Positions 1 to 7,938 of a stretch of 44,225 nt of DNA are shown here, in pieces. Made by a program: the position numbers and the translations under genes. Source of the DNA: Canicola haemoglobinophilus (GTDB taxonomy: Bacteria > Pseudomonadota > Gammaproteobacteria > Enterobacterales > Pasteurellaceae); contig NZ_MUXZ01000042.1 in NCBI RefSeq assembly GCF_002015075.1, positions 1-44,225 of the forward strand, given 5' to 3'. Numbering within the stretch: the stretch's first letter is position 1; each line of letters starts with the position of its first letter. The notes under the pieces were generated by a model that worked only from the letters and a program-made list of their open reading frames with translations, did no database searches and was not told the origin of the DNA.

Positions 1-916
1 CAGATGTCATATTCATTACACAAACTAAGGGTAACCAACCGCCGCTACTTGAACAAAAATTCGCAATTTCCATAGGTAAATTAGCTAGAGGTTTATCTGT
101 ATAAGCATATAACGTGCCAGACGTGCCAAGGCTCATGGTGGCAATTCCCTGCTTAATATTGCCAGTACCAATAGCTCCCATCATATTGTCGCCACCGCCA
201 GTAGAAACCACTACTTGCTCAGACAACCCAAGTAACTGAGCCACTTCAGCCCTAAGCGTGCCTATTTTCTGTTCCGCACTCAATAAAGGCGGTAATACTT
301 TTTGTATATCTAATTCAGGAGCAAGTTTGGAAAAGGCTTGTTGATGCCAAGTGCGGTTATGTATATCAAAAAATCCCGTACCTGAAGCATCGCCATATTC
401 CATACAAAATTGTCCTGTCAGCCAATAATTTAGGTAATCATGGGGCAGCATAATTTTAGCGATAGATTGGTATTTTTGTGGAAAATGTTTACGTAACCAA
501 GCTAGTTTTGATGCGGTATAACCTGTTTGTACCATAATACCTAACTGTTCAAATGCCGCTTGTTGACCACCTAGAGCTTCAATAAATTGTTCATTTTCAA
601 CTGCTGTTTCCGTATCACACCAAAGTTTAGCTGGATATAAAGGCTGGTCATGTTCATCTAACACCACTAACCCATGTTGCTGACCAGAAACGCCAATTCC
701 TTTAATCAAGTGCGGTTCAATTTGAGCTTGTTTTATTGCTTGCTGGCAAGCATTAACCAAAGCTTGCGTCCACCATTCTAGCTTTTGTTCTCTACGACCT
801 TGAGTATTTTCGATCATCTCATGAGCCGCATAACCCACGCCGATCACTTGCTTCTTACGACTATCTACCACAATAGCCTTTGTTCCCTGTGTACCACAGT
901 CTATGCCAATATACAT
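1..916 (-). CDS. xylB: Xylulokinase XylB (partial, C-terminus off the left edge)
   Basis: Phosphorylates D-xylulose to xylulose-5-phosphate, the second intracellular step of xylose use. The visible 305 residues start MYIGIDCGTQGTKAIVVD, the phosphate-1 loop of the FGGY sugar-kinase family. They continue with the substrate-loop region GVSGQQHGLVVLD near residue 78, a WCDTETAVEN segment, and the FGGY second-domain entry VSTGGGDNMMGAIGTG. The reading frame is open to the window edge, so the end (roughly a third of a typical ~485-residue xylulokinase) lies outside. A GGGGGC-type ribosome site precedes the ATG at 914-916. It lies 66 bp downstream of xylA on the same strand, and the hairpin at 936-975 separates the two. 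Two uptake sequences fall inside the gene (349-357, 708-716). Identity comes from both sequence and adjacency to xylA. Confidence 0.95.
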   Translation of the reverse strand, partial: MYIGIDCGTQGTKAIVVDSRKKQVIGVGYAAHEMIENTQGRREQKLEWWTQALVNACQQAIKQAQIEPHLIKGIGVSGQQHGLVVLDEHDQPLYPAKLWCDTETAVENEQFIEALGGQQAAFEQLGIMVQTGYTASKLAWLRKHFPQKYQSIAKIMLPHDYLNYWLTGQFCMEYGDASGTGFFDIHNRTWHQQAFSKLAPELDIQKVLPPLLSAEQKIGTLRAEVAQLLGLSEQVVVSTGGGDNMMGAIGTGNIKQGIATMSLGTSGTLYAYTDKPLANLPMEIANFCSSSGGWLPLVCVMNMTS

Positions 917-935
917 TCTGCCCCCTACCATATAA

Positions 936-980
936 AAAGTGCGGTATAAAATTGCAAAAAATTATACCGCACTTTGTTAT
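936..980. terminator. Inverted uptake-sequence pair between xylA and xylB
   Basis: AAAGTGCGGTATAA (936-949) pairs perfectly with TTATACCGCACTTT (962-975) around a 12-nt loop, giving a 14-bp stem made of two opposed uptake sequences. This is a common Pasteurellaceae terminator design. It lies just after the xylA stop codon on the minus strand, where it could terminate or attenuate transcription before xylB, or protect the xylA 3' end. The minus-strand sequence after the stem (TTTATATGGTAGG) has only a short U-run, so partial rather than full termination is likely. Confidence 0.7.
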
Positions 981-982
981 CG

Positions 983-2302
983 CTAATTAAAAATATATTG
1001 ATTTACTAAATTCTCTAAATATTCCTGTTGCCCAGAAACTGGCTTAGGATTGATCTGTTGGCTTTCCACCAAATGAGCTAACTGTTCCAACGAACTGCTT
1101 CCAGTAAGAATTTGTTGTCCTAATGATGAATTCCAACCTGCATAACGTTGTTCAAGCATATTTTGTAATACTTGTTGTTCTAACATTTTAGCCGCTCGTT
1201 TAAGAGATAGAGCTAACACATCCATTGCACCAATATGAGCATGGAATAGGTCATAAGGATCTGTACTTTGGCGACGAATTTTCGCATCAAAGTTAAATCC
1301 ACCAGTGGTAAATCCACCACCTTTTAAGATTTCATATATTACTAGCGTATTTTCTTCTACACTATTTGGGAATTGGTCTGTATCCCAGCCTAATTGAGGA
1401 TCGCCACGATTTGCATCAATGGAGCCAAAGACATCCAAAGCAACCGCAGTAGCAACTTCGTGTTGGAAAGTATGACCAGCTAGAGTTGCATGGTTTGCTT
1501 CAATATTGACCTTGATTTCTTTTTCTAAACCAAATTGTTTTAGGAAACCATAAACAGTAGCAACATCGTAATCATATTGGTGTTTTGTTGGCTCCTGTGG
1601 TTTAGGTTCAATTAATAAAGTACCTTTGAAACCAATTTTATGCTTATGTTCTACAACCATTTGCATAAAACGTCCTATTTGTTCACGCTCTCGTTTTAAA
1701 TCTGTATTTAACAATGTTTCATAGCCTTCACGTCCACCCCATAATACATAGTTTTCACCATTTAGGCGTTTGGTTGCATTCATTGCAGTGGAAACTTGAG
1801 CCGCTGCCCAAGCAAAAACTTCAGGATTTGGATTTGTTGCTGCACCAGACATATAACGTGGATTTGTGAAACAATTAGCTGTACCCCACAAGAGTTTTAC
1901 GCCCGTTTCTTCTTGTTTCTGTTGTAAAACATCAACTATAGTATTGAAGTTAGTCAAATACTGTTGAAAGGAATTTCCTTCAGGAGCGACATCTATATCG
2001 TGAAAACAATAATAAGGCACACCCAATTTACTAAAAAATTCAAAAGCAATATCTGCTTTTTGTTTTGCTGCTAGTAAATCATTGTTTTTTTGCCAGCTAC
2101 GGTCTAGCGAGCCTGCACCGAACATGTCGTTACCAGCCCAGCAAAAAGTATGCCAATAACATACTGCTAAGCGCAAATGTTCAGCCATAGTTTTACCTAG
2201 GATGACTTCATTTGAATTGTAATGTTTAAACGCAAAAGGGTTGTTTGAACTTACGCCCTCATATTGGATTTTTTCGATTTTTTCAAAATAATTAGACATC
2301 AT
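983..2302 (-). CDS. xylA: Xylose isomerase XylA
   Basis: Interconverts D-xylose and D-xylulose in the cytoplasm using two divalent metal ions. The 439 residues match the ~440-residue enterobacterial class II enzyme along the whole length. The catalytic dyad is visible as CFHDIDVAPEG with His101 and Asp104. The metal-binding stretches LLIEPKPQEPTKHQYDYD and NIEANHATLAGH, and the late NFDAKIRRQSTD segment, are intact. Two adjacent ATG codons follow an AAGGAG ribosome site (5 or 8 nt spacing), so the start could be one residue later. It heads the minus-strand xylA-xylB unit and is divergent from the lyase gene at 2521. The shared intergenic region carries a CRP site and a probable XylR operator. 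Confidence 0.98.
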   Translation of the reverse strand: MMSNYFEKIEKIQYEGVSSNNPFAFKHYNSNEVILGKTMAEHLRLAVCYWHTFCWAGNDMFGAGSLDRSWQKNNDLLAAKQKADIAFEFFSKLGVPYYCFHDIDVAPEGNSFQQYLTNFNTIVDVLQQKQEETGVKLLWGTANCFTNPRYMSGAATNPNPEVFAWAAAQVSTAMNATKRLNGENYVLWGGREGYETLLNTDLKREREQIGRFMQMVVEHKHKIGFKGTLLIEPKPQEPTKHQYDYDVATVYGFLKQFGLEKEIKVNIEANHATLAGHTFQHEVATAVALDVFGSIDANRGDPQLGWDTDQFPNSVEENTLVIYEILKGGGFTTGGFNFDAKIRRQSTDPYDLFHAHIGAMDVLALSLKRAAKMLEQQVLQNMLEQRYAGWNSSLGQQILTGSSSLEQLAHLVESQQINPKPVSGQQEYLENLVNQYIFN

Positions 2303-2404
2303 GTATTCTCCTTGATACGAGTAAAATGAGGAATCAAGGGCATAATGATAAAAATCTAAAGTTCTCTCAATTATGTTATTTCACTTTTTCATTAAGATTA
2401 TTGG

Positions 2405-2463
2405 TTATTGCGAGCTAGATCACAAAAAATAAAAATCGTAATGGAAATATCAGATTTGATAAT
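2405..2463 (+). promoter_or_regulatory. Xyl control module, copy 1 (CRP plus probable XylR operator)
   Basis: This 59-bp block matches a block upstream of xylF (5217-5275) at about 48 of 59 positions by hand alignment without gaps. It contains a CRP-type palindrome TGCGA-N6-TCACA at 2409-2424, then an A-rich tract and CGTAATGG at 2436-2443, which I infer is the XylR operator. It lies between xylA (ATG 107 bp to the left) and the MalY-like gene (ATG 58 bp to the right of the block). Its orientation relative to the right-hand gene is the same as copy 2 has to xylF. Confidence 0.65.
2409..2424. promoter_or_regulatory. CRP site, xylA / MalY-like divergent region
   Basis: TGCGA-GCTAGA-TCACA matches the consensus TGTGA-N6-TCACA at 9 of 10 conserved positions. 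It is suitably placed between divergent genes to serve either xylAB or the lyase-antiporter pair, consistent with catabolite control of sugar genes. Confidence 0.7.
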
Positions 2464-2520
2464 GTCAACAATTTATTTAACAAGCTAATATTTATACAAA
2501 TTTTCTCTTGAGGAATATAT

Positions 2521-3711
2521 ATGGGTGATAATGCTTTTGATATTTTTGTTGATAGAGGAAACACTAATAGTGCTAAGTGGTCAATTTTAAATAAATATGG
2601 CAAAGATATGATTTCAATGTCGGTCGCCGATATGGATTTACTTGCACCTCAGATGTTAATTGATAAATTAGCACAACAAAACAGAATGGGGATCTATGGT
2701 TATACGATATTGCCTGATAATTATTACGATATTGTTCGCAAATATATTTTTAGACATTATCAGTATGAGATTGCTAGCGAAAACATTGTTTTTTGTCCGA
2801 GAATTATTCAAGCAATCTCTATTTATATTAAAGAATTTACCAAACCATCAGACCATATAGCTGTTTTGACACCATCATATGCACCAATTGTAAATGCTAT
2901 TTTATTAAATAACCGAATAGTTGAAAGTTGTGCATTAATCTATCAAGCAGGCTCATATAGAATTGATTTTGAGCAATTAGAAAAATGTTTTCAAGTCGCT
3001 AAAACATTTATTTTAATCTCACCGCACAATCCAACCGGTACTGTTTGGTCACATAGTGATTTGTATCGTATTGCTACCTTAGCAGAAAAATATGGCGTCT
3101 TCATTTTATCCGATGACGTTCATGCAGATTTCGATTTTTCAGGTAACAAACACATAATTATTTCAACAATAAGCAAATATGTCGAAAAGCATTCTATTAT
3201 TTGCACATCACCAGCGAAAACGTTCAATATACCAGGGCTTGAAATTTCTAATTTACTTATTTGTGATAGAAAAATTAGGCAAAATTTTCAAGGTTGTATG
3301 CAAGCTTTAGGTATGCATAACCCAAATTTCTTTTCTATTCCTGCAATTCAAGTAGCTTATCAATATTGTGACGATTGGGTAGGCGAATTAAGAAACTATA
3401 TTTTTCAAAATAAATTAATTGTAAAAAATTTTTTTGCACAGGAAATACCTCAGTTAGAAGTTATAAATAGTGCGGGAACTTATCTTATTTGGGTTAATTA
3501 TAGTCAGTTACAAATTACTGAAGAGAAGCTGAAATATTGGTTTATTCATTTATCTAATATTGAAGTGTCTTGGGGAAGTGATTTTGGTCACGAAGGGCGG
3601 TCATTTTTTAGAATGAATGTTGCTATGCCTCGTTCTTTGTTAAGAAAAAGTTTGGAGCGAATAAAACAGGGTTTCATATTATTGCTACAGGAGGACACTT
3701 ACCATGAATAA
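2521..3711 (+). CDS. MalY/PatB-type PLP-dependent C-S beta-lyase (aminotransferase fold I)
   Basis: A 396-residue fold-type I PLP enzyme of the MalY/PatB subgroup, whose members cleave C-S bonds in cystathionine-like substrates to release thiol, pyruvate and ammonia. Visible features are VADMDL near residue 35, SPHNPTG at 167-173, FILSDDVHADF at 194-204 (PLP-nitrogen Asp), the Schiff-base lysine K233 in SPAKTFNIPGL, and FFRMNVAMPR near the C-terminus. The start follows TTGAGGA with good spacing. The 3' end overlaps the next ORF by 8 bp, so it is translationally coupled to the NhaC-type carrier. It sits inside the xylose locus behind a copy of the xylF control module and contains no uptake sequence. 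A link to xylose metabolism is not obvious. The exact substrate cannot be read from sequence. Confidence 0.85.
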   Translation: MGDNAFDIFVDRGNTNSAKWSILNKYGKDMISMSVADMDLLAPQMLIDKLAQQNRMGIYGYTILPDNYYDIVRKYIFRHYQYEIASENIVFCPRIIQAISIYIKEFTKPSDHIAVLTPSYAPIVNAILLNNRIVESCALIYQAGSYRIDFEQLEKCFQVAKTFILISPHNPTGTVWSHSDLYRIATLAEKYGVFILSDDVHADFDFSGNKHIIISTISKYVEKHSIICTSPAKTFNIPGLEISNLLICDRKIRQNFQGCMQALGMHNPNFFSIPAIQVAYQYCDDWVGELRNYIFQNKLIVKNFFAQEIPQLEVINSAGTYLIWVNYSQLQITEEKLKYWFIHLSNIEVSWGSDFGHEGRSFFRMNVAMPRSLLRKSLERIKQGFILLLQEDTYHE

Positions 3712-5107
3712 TGAAGCAAAAATTCCTACGTTGATGCAGGCATTATCTCCTATATTGGTCATGTTGATCTTATTAGGGTTAGGATATGCTTTCTTTGACT
3801 TACCAGCAGAGCCACTAATGGTAATTTCATGTGTTTTTGCTGGATTTTTAGTAAAGAAATTAGGCTATAACTATAGCGATATTTTATCCGCTATAGCCAA
3901 TAAAATCGCTAAAACTATGCCAGCGTTATTGATTTTAATTACTGTTGGACTGTTAATAGGGACTTGGATTGCGGGTGGCACAATCCCAATGATGATTTAT
4001 TATGGATTAAAAATCATAGATCCTAAATTTTTATATATTACCGCACTTGTCTTAACCTCTATTGTATCGGTTTGTACAGGAACTTCTTGGGGATCAGCAG
4101 GTACAATCGGTGTTGCGTTTATGGGAGTCGCAATTGGGTTAGATGCTAACCTTGCAGCCACCGCAGGTGCGGTCGTTGCTGGGGCTTATTTTGGTGATAA
4201 ATTATCTCCTTTATCTGATACAACGAATATTGCGTCAGCGGCGACTGGCGTTGATCTTTATGAACATATAGCACATTTGCTTTATACAACCTTACCTTCT
4301 TTTTTATTGTCCGCAATTGTCTATGTGGTTTACGGTATGAGCAGTAATTTCCATGATGTCGCAACCCCAGAAAAAGTATTAGCGATGCTAACGGGGTTAG
4401 AACAAATTTATCACTTTAATGTTGTTTTATTGCTTATACCTATCGTTATTATTTTGTGGGGATCTATTACTAAAAAACCGACAATTCCTGTAATGTTGCT
4501 TTCAGCTTCTGTTGCGATATTAAATGCAATTTTTGTACAAGGTTTTTCATTACATGATGTAATAAATAGTGCAGTCAATGGATTTAATATTTCAATGATC
4601 AATAATGATCTATCAGTTAGTGCAGACTTAGCTAGACTTTTAAACAGAGGCGGAATGAACTCAATGATGGGAACCTTGCTCATTTGTTTCTGTGCATTAT
4701 CTTTTGCAGGAATCTTGTCTCTGAGCGGTGCATTAGATGTGATCATTAAACATCTACTTAAACTTGTAAAATCTACAGTTTCGCTGATTTTCACAACCAT
4801 TCTTTGTGGATTAACTATGATTGGTGTGACTTGTAATGGTCAAATTTCCATCTTAATTCCAGGTGAAATGTTAAAAGATGCTTATATTGAACGTGGATTA
4901 CACCCTAAAAACCTCAGTCGAACCGTTGAAGATGCTGCCACAATAATCGAACCAATCTTACCTTGGACTGCCGCTGGTGCTTATATGGCAGGAACGCTTG
5001 GAGTATCAACGCTCTCTTACTTACCTTGGGCTATTTTATGTTGGAGCGGTATTGTATTTGCAATTTTATGGGGTATGACAGGATTTGGAATTGCGAAATT
5101 AAAATAA
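3704..5107 (+). CDS. nhaC: NhaC-family Na+/H+ antiporter-type transporter
   Basis: A 467-residue inner-membrane protein with about eleven or twelve hydrophobic segments, in the NhaC branch of the ion-transporter superfamily. Family features seen are TALVLTSIVSVCTGTSWGSA (about 112-131), the GAYFGDKLSPLSDTTNIAS motif (about 160-178), and the late GEMLKDAYIERGLHPKNLSR / VEDAATIIEPILPWTAAG region. It starts inside the end of the PLP lyase gene (8-bp overlap) after GGAGGACA, so the two genes form one unit. Some NhaC-like proteins move amino acids or organic acids rather than only exchanging Na+ for H+. The pairing with a C-S lyase makes import of a sulfur amino acid a possible role, but this is inference. 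One uptake sequence is at 4040-4048. Confidence 0.88.
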   Translation: MNNEAKIPTLMQALSPILVMLILLGLGYAFFDLPAEPLMVISCVFAGFLVKKLGYNYSDILSAIANKIAKTMPALLILITVGLLIGTWIAGGTIPMMIYYGLKIIDPKFLYITALVLTSIVSVCTGTSWGSAGTIGVAFMGVAIGLDANLAATAGAVVAGAYFGDKLSPLSDTTNIASAATGVDLYEHIAHLLYTTLPSFLLSAIVYVVYGMSSNFHDVATPEKVLAMLTGLEQIYHFNVVLLLIPIVIILWGSITKKPTIPVMLLSASVAILNAIFVQGFSLHDVINSAVNGFNISMINNDLSVSADLARLLNRGGMNSMMGTLLICFCALSFAGILSLSGALDVIIKHLLKLVKSTVSLIFTTILCGLTMIGVTCNGQISILIPGEMLKDAYIERGLHPKNLSRTVEDAATIIEPILPWTAAGAYMAGTLGVSTLSYLPWAILCWSGIVFAILWGMTGFGIAKLK

Positions 5108-5127
5108 TTGACTCATTTTTAGACGAT

Positions 5128-5168
5128 AAAAATCACTGTTCGATTTAAAGTGCGGTGATTTTTTTATT
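5128..5168 (+). terminator. Terminator after nhaC
   Basis: AAAAATCAC (5128-5136) pairs with GTGATTTTT (5155-5163), followed by further T residues to 5165. An uptake sequence (5148-5156) lies in the loop and right arm. It sits 20 bp after the nhaC stop and separates the lyase-antiporter unit from xylF. Confidence 0.7.
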
Positions 5169-5216
5169 TTTTCAATAGTTACATTGCGTTATGTCATTTG
5201 ATGATGAAAGTATTGC

Positions 5217-5275
5217 TTATTGTGTGCTAGGTCACAAAAAACAAAAAACGTAATAGCATTATGAAATCTGATAAT
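5217..5275 (+). promoter_or_regulatory. Xyl control module, copy 2, upstream of xylF
   Basis: Contains CRP-type TGTGT-GCTAGG-TCACA at 5221-5236, an A-rich tract and CGTAATAG at 5249-5256, aligned with copy 1 (2405-2463). Position and content fit a CRP/XylR-activated promoter for xylFGH. Similarity appears to continue to the left of the block (TTAT..TCA..TT and a TATTG..TTATTG stretch in both), and both downstream genes have a TTGAGG-type ribosome site. Confidence 0.7.
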
Positions 5276-5360
5276 TGAATTCCATTTGCAATCTGCTCAA
5301 ACTAACCAAGAGCTAATCACAGATTACTCAAAATCTTTTTTCAACTACTTGAGGTGATAT

Positions 5361-6359
5361 ATGAAATTTAAATCCACTTTATTAGCAATAACCACCGCAC
5401 TTGTGATTTTCGGTCAAACTGCGGTTGCAAAAGATTTGAGAATAGGAATGTCTATTGATGATCTTCGTTTAGAACGCTGGCAAAAAGATCGTGATATTTT
5501 CGTAAAAAAAGCCGAAGAATTAGGTGCAAAAGTTTTTGTTCAATCAGCCAATGGTGATGCGAGTTCACAGATTTCACAAATTGAAAATATGCTTAATAAA
5601 GATATTGATGTGCTAGTTATCATACCTTTTAACGGTGAAGTTTTAGGTAATGTTATTTCTGAAGCTAAAAAAGAAGGGGTAAAAGTACTAGCTTATGACC
5701 GCTTAATTAACAATGCAGACATTGACTTCTATGTTTCTTTTGATAACGAAAAAGTGGGAGAGTTACAGGCACAAAGTATTCTTGAGAAGAAACCTGAAGG
5801 TAATTATTTCTTAATGGGTGGATCTCCAGTAGATAATAACGCCAAATTATTCCGCAAAGGACAAATGAAAGTGTTACAACCACATATTGATAGCGGAAAA
5901 ATTAAGGTTGTAGGCGATCAATGGGTTGACTCGTGGTTGGCGGAAAAAGCGTTGCAAATTATGGAAAATGCACTGACAGCAAATAAAAATAATATTGATG
6001 CAGTTGTCGCATCAAATGATGCGACTGCTGGTGGCGCTATTCAAGCTTTAAGTGCTCAAGGATTAGCAGGTAAAGTCGCTATTTCAGGACAAGATGCCGA
6101 TTTAGCAGCAATTAAACGTATTGTAGATGGTTCACAAACAATGACGGTTTATAAACCAATCACCACTTTAGCGAATAAAGCAGCAGAAATAGCAGTTGAT
6201 TTAGGTAAACAAGAAAAAATCAGTTCTAATGCTGTATTAAATAATGGTCAAAAAGATGTGCCTGCATATTTATTAGAACCCGTTATTGTTACTAAAGACA
6301 ATATTGAACAAACGGTAATTAAAGATGGTTTCCATAGCAAACAGGCTATTTATAAATAA
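5361..6359 (+). CDS. xylF: D-xylose ABC transporter, periplasmic binding protein XylF
   Basis: High-affinity periplasmic receptor delivering D-xylose to XylGH. The 332 residues begin with a lipid-spanning signal peptide (LLAITTALVIFGQTAVAKD, cleavage predicted after ...VAVA-like TAVA near residue 23). They continue as a type I sugar-binding protein (LRIGMSIDDLRLERWQKDRD, VLVIIPFNGEVLGNVI, LAYDRLINNADIDFYVSFDN, VASNDATAGGAIQAL, ISGQDADLAAIKRIVDGSQT). Length agrees with E. coli XylF (330). The ribosome site is TTGAGGTG. An uptake sequence (5394-5402) is embedded in the signal-peptide codons. A strong hairpin between xylF and xylG probably makes the binding protein more abundant than the membrane components. 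Confidence 0.97.
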   Translation: MKFKSTLLAITTALVIFGQTAVAKDLRIGMSIDDLRLERWQKDRDIFVKKAEELGAKVFVQSANGDASSQISQIENMLNKDIDVLVIIPFNGEVLGNVISEAKKEGVKVLAYDRLINNADIDFYVSFDNEKVGELQAQSILEKKPEGNYFLMGGSPVDNNAKLFRKGQMKVLQPHIDSGKIKVVGDQWVDSWLAEKALQIMENALTANKNNIDAVVASNDATAGGAIQALSAQGLAGKVAISGQDADLAAIKRIVDGSQTMTVYKPITTLANKAAEIAVDLGKQEKISSNAVLNNGQKDVPAYLLEPVIVTKDNIEQTVIKDGFHSKQAIYK

Positions 6360-6377
6360 TCTAGGTTAAATCAATTT

Positions 6378-6407
6378 AATGGCTGAAAGCAATTTCAGCC
6401 ATTTTCA
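6378..6407 (+). promoter_or_regulatory. Intercistronic hairpin between xylF and xylG
   Basis: AATGGCTGAAA (6378-6388) and TTTCAGCCATT (6393-6403) form a perfect 11-bp stem closed by a GCAA tetraloop of the stable GNRA class, followed by TTC rather than a full U-tract. It starts 18 bp after the xylF stop and ends 17 bp before the xylG ATG. This fits a 3' stabiliser or leaky attenuator that raises the ratio of binding protein to ATPase and permease. Confidence 0.7.
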
Positions 6408-6420
6408 AAAGGAATACATT

Positions 6421-7935
6421 ATGGCGAAATTATTAGAAATGAAAAATATCACTAAGAAATTTGGTGATGTCTGTGCATTAAATAATATTTCGATTTCGCT
6501 AGATATGGGCGAAGTTCTTTCTTTATGTGGAGAAAATGGCTCCGGTAAATCCACTTTAATGAAGGTATTATGTGGCATTTATCCATTTGGCGATTATGAA
6601 GGAGAGATCTATTTTAGTGGTGAAAAATTAGTTGCACATAATATTAAAGATACTGAGCAAAAAGGCATTTCAATTATTCATCAAGAACTTACGTTAGTTA
6701 AAAATATGTCGATTTTAGAAAATATGTTTTTAGGTAATGAGATAAGCCAATTTGGTATAGCTGATGACAATGAGATGTATCTACGATGCCAAACATTATT
6801 ACAGCAAGTTCAATTAGATGTGGATCCTCATACTAAAGTCGGTGAACTTGGTTTAGGGCAACAACAATTAGTTGAGATAGCCAAAGCACTAAATAAACAA
6901 GTTCGATTATTAATTCTAGATGAACCTACAGCCTCTTTAACAGAAAAAGAGACCACACTTTTGCTAAATTTAATCAAAGACTTACAGTCCCATAATATTG
7001 CTTGTGTCTATATTTCACATAAATTAAATGAAGTTAAAGCTATTTCTGACAATATTTGTGTTATCCGTGATGGTGAACATATTGGAACTCGTCCAGCCAA
7101 AGGTATGAGTGAAGACGATATTATTACCATGATGGTTGGACGTGAAATTACTTCTCTTTATCCCCATGAACCCCATGATATCGGTGATGAAATCCTAAGG
7201 GTTGAAAACCTCACCGCTTGGCATCCTACAAATACTCACATTAAACGTGTCGATAATGCCAATTTTACTGTACATAGAGGCGAAATTTTAGGCGTTGCTG
7301 GACTTGTTGGCTCAGGGCGTACAGAAATGGTGCAATGTCTATTCGGTAGTTATGAAGGGAAATATCAAGGTGATATTTTTATTGATAACCAAGCTGTTCA
7401 AATTAGGAATTGTGCCGAAGCCATTTCACATCATATTGTCATGGTGCCAGAAGATCGTAAAAAACATGGCATTGTACCTATTATGGGCGTTGGGAAAAAT
7501 ATCACTCTTGCTGCTTTACCTCAATTTTGTTTTGGATCAAAAATTATAAATGAGCCTCTTGAACAAACCATTATTAATCAATCTATTGCTAAATTAACAG
7601 TTAAAACATCTTCTGCAGAATTAGCTATTGGACGCTTAAGTGGTGGGAATCAGCAAAAAGCTATTCTAGCTAAATGCTTATTATTAAATCCGAAAATCCT
7701 TATTTTAGATGAGCCAACCAGAGGGATTGATGTAGGAGCAAAATATGAAATCTATAAATTGATCAATCAGCTTGCACAACAAGGGATGGCAATTATCATT
7801 ATCTCTTCTGAACTACCAGAAGTATTAGGTATTAGTGATCGAGTTTTAGTTATGCATCAAGGGCAAATCAAAGCTGATTTAATTAATCAGAATTTAACTC
7901 AAGAACAAGTCATGGAAGCAGCCCTTAAGGAGTAA
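6421..7935 (+). CDS. xylG: Xylose ABC transporter, ATP-binding protein XylG
   Basis: Tandem ATPase of the sugar ABC importer, 504 residues from this start (E. coli XylG is 513). The first domain has Walker A GENGSGKST at 37-45, Q-loop region IIHQELTLVKN, signature LGLGQQQLVEIAKAL, and Walker B LLILDEPTAS. The second domain has a degenerate P-loop (GLVGSGRTEM), as usual in this family, then LSGGNQQKAILAKCL and ILILDEPTRGID. The start at 6421 is chosen because AAAGGAATACATT precedes it and homology begins at MAKLLEMKNITKKFG. An in-frame ATG at 6379 lies inside the intercistronic hairpin and is unlikely to be used. xylH follows after 3 bp. Confidence 0.97.
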   Translation: MAKLLEMKNITKKFGDVCALNNISISLDMGEVLSLCGENGSGKSTLMKVLCGIYPFGDYEGEIYFSGEKLVAHNIKDTEQKGISIIHQELTLVKNMSILENMFLGNEISQFGIADDNEMYLRCQTLLQQVQLDVDPHTKVGELGLGQQQLVEIAKALNKQVRLLILDEPTASLTEKETTLLLNLIKDLQSHNIACVYISHKLNEVKAISDNICVIRDGEHIGTRPAKGMSEDDIITMMVGREITSLYPHEPHDIGDEILRVENLTAWHPTNTHIKRVDNANFTVHRGEILGVAGLVGSGRTEMVQCLFGSYEGKYQGDIFIDNQAVQIRNCAEAISHHIVMVPEDRKKHGIVPIMGVGKNITLAALPQFCFGSKIINEPLEQTIINQSIAKLTVKTSSAELAIGRLSGGNQQKAILAKCLLLNPKILILDEPTRGIDVGAKYEIYKLINQLAQQGMAIIIISSELPEVLGISDRVLVMHQGQIKADLINQNLTQEQVMEAALKE

Positions 7936-7938
7936 AAA

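Noticed and set aside
6379..6420. Longer xylG reading starting at 6379
   Set aside because: The extra codons lie inside the xylF-xylG hairpin, have no homology, and a good ribosome site precedes the ATG at 6421.
7295..7549. Overlapping frame inside xylG, and similar antisense frames in fucFGI-region, pckA, tamB and icd
   Set aside because: All lie within strongly supported genes, lack ribosome sites and family resemblance, and follow the codon pattern of the real gene.
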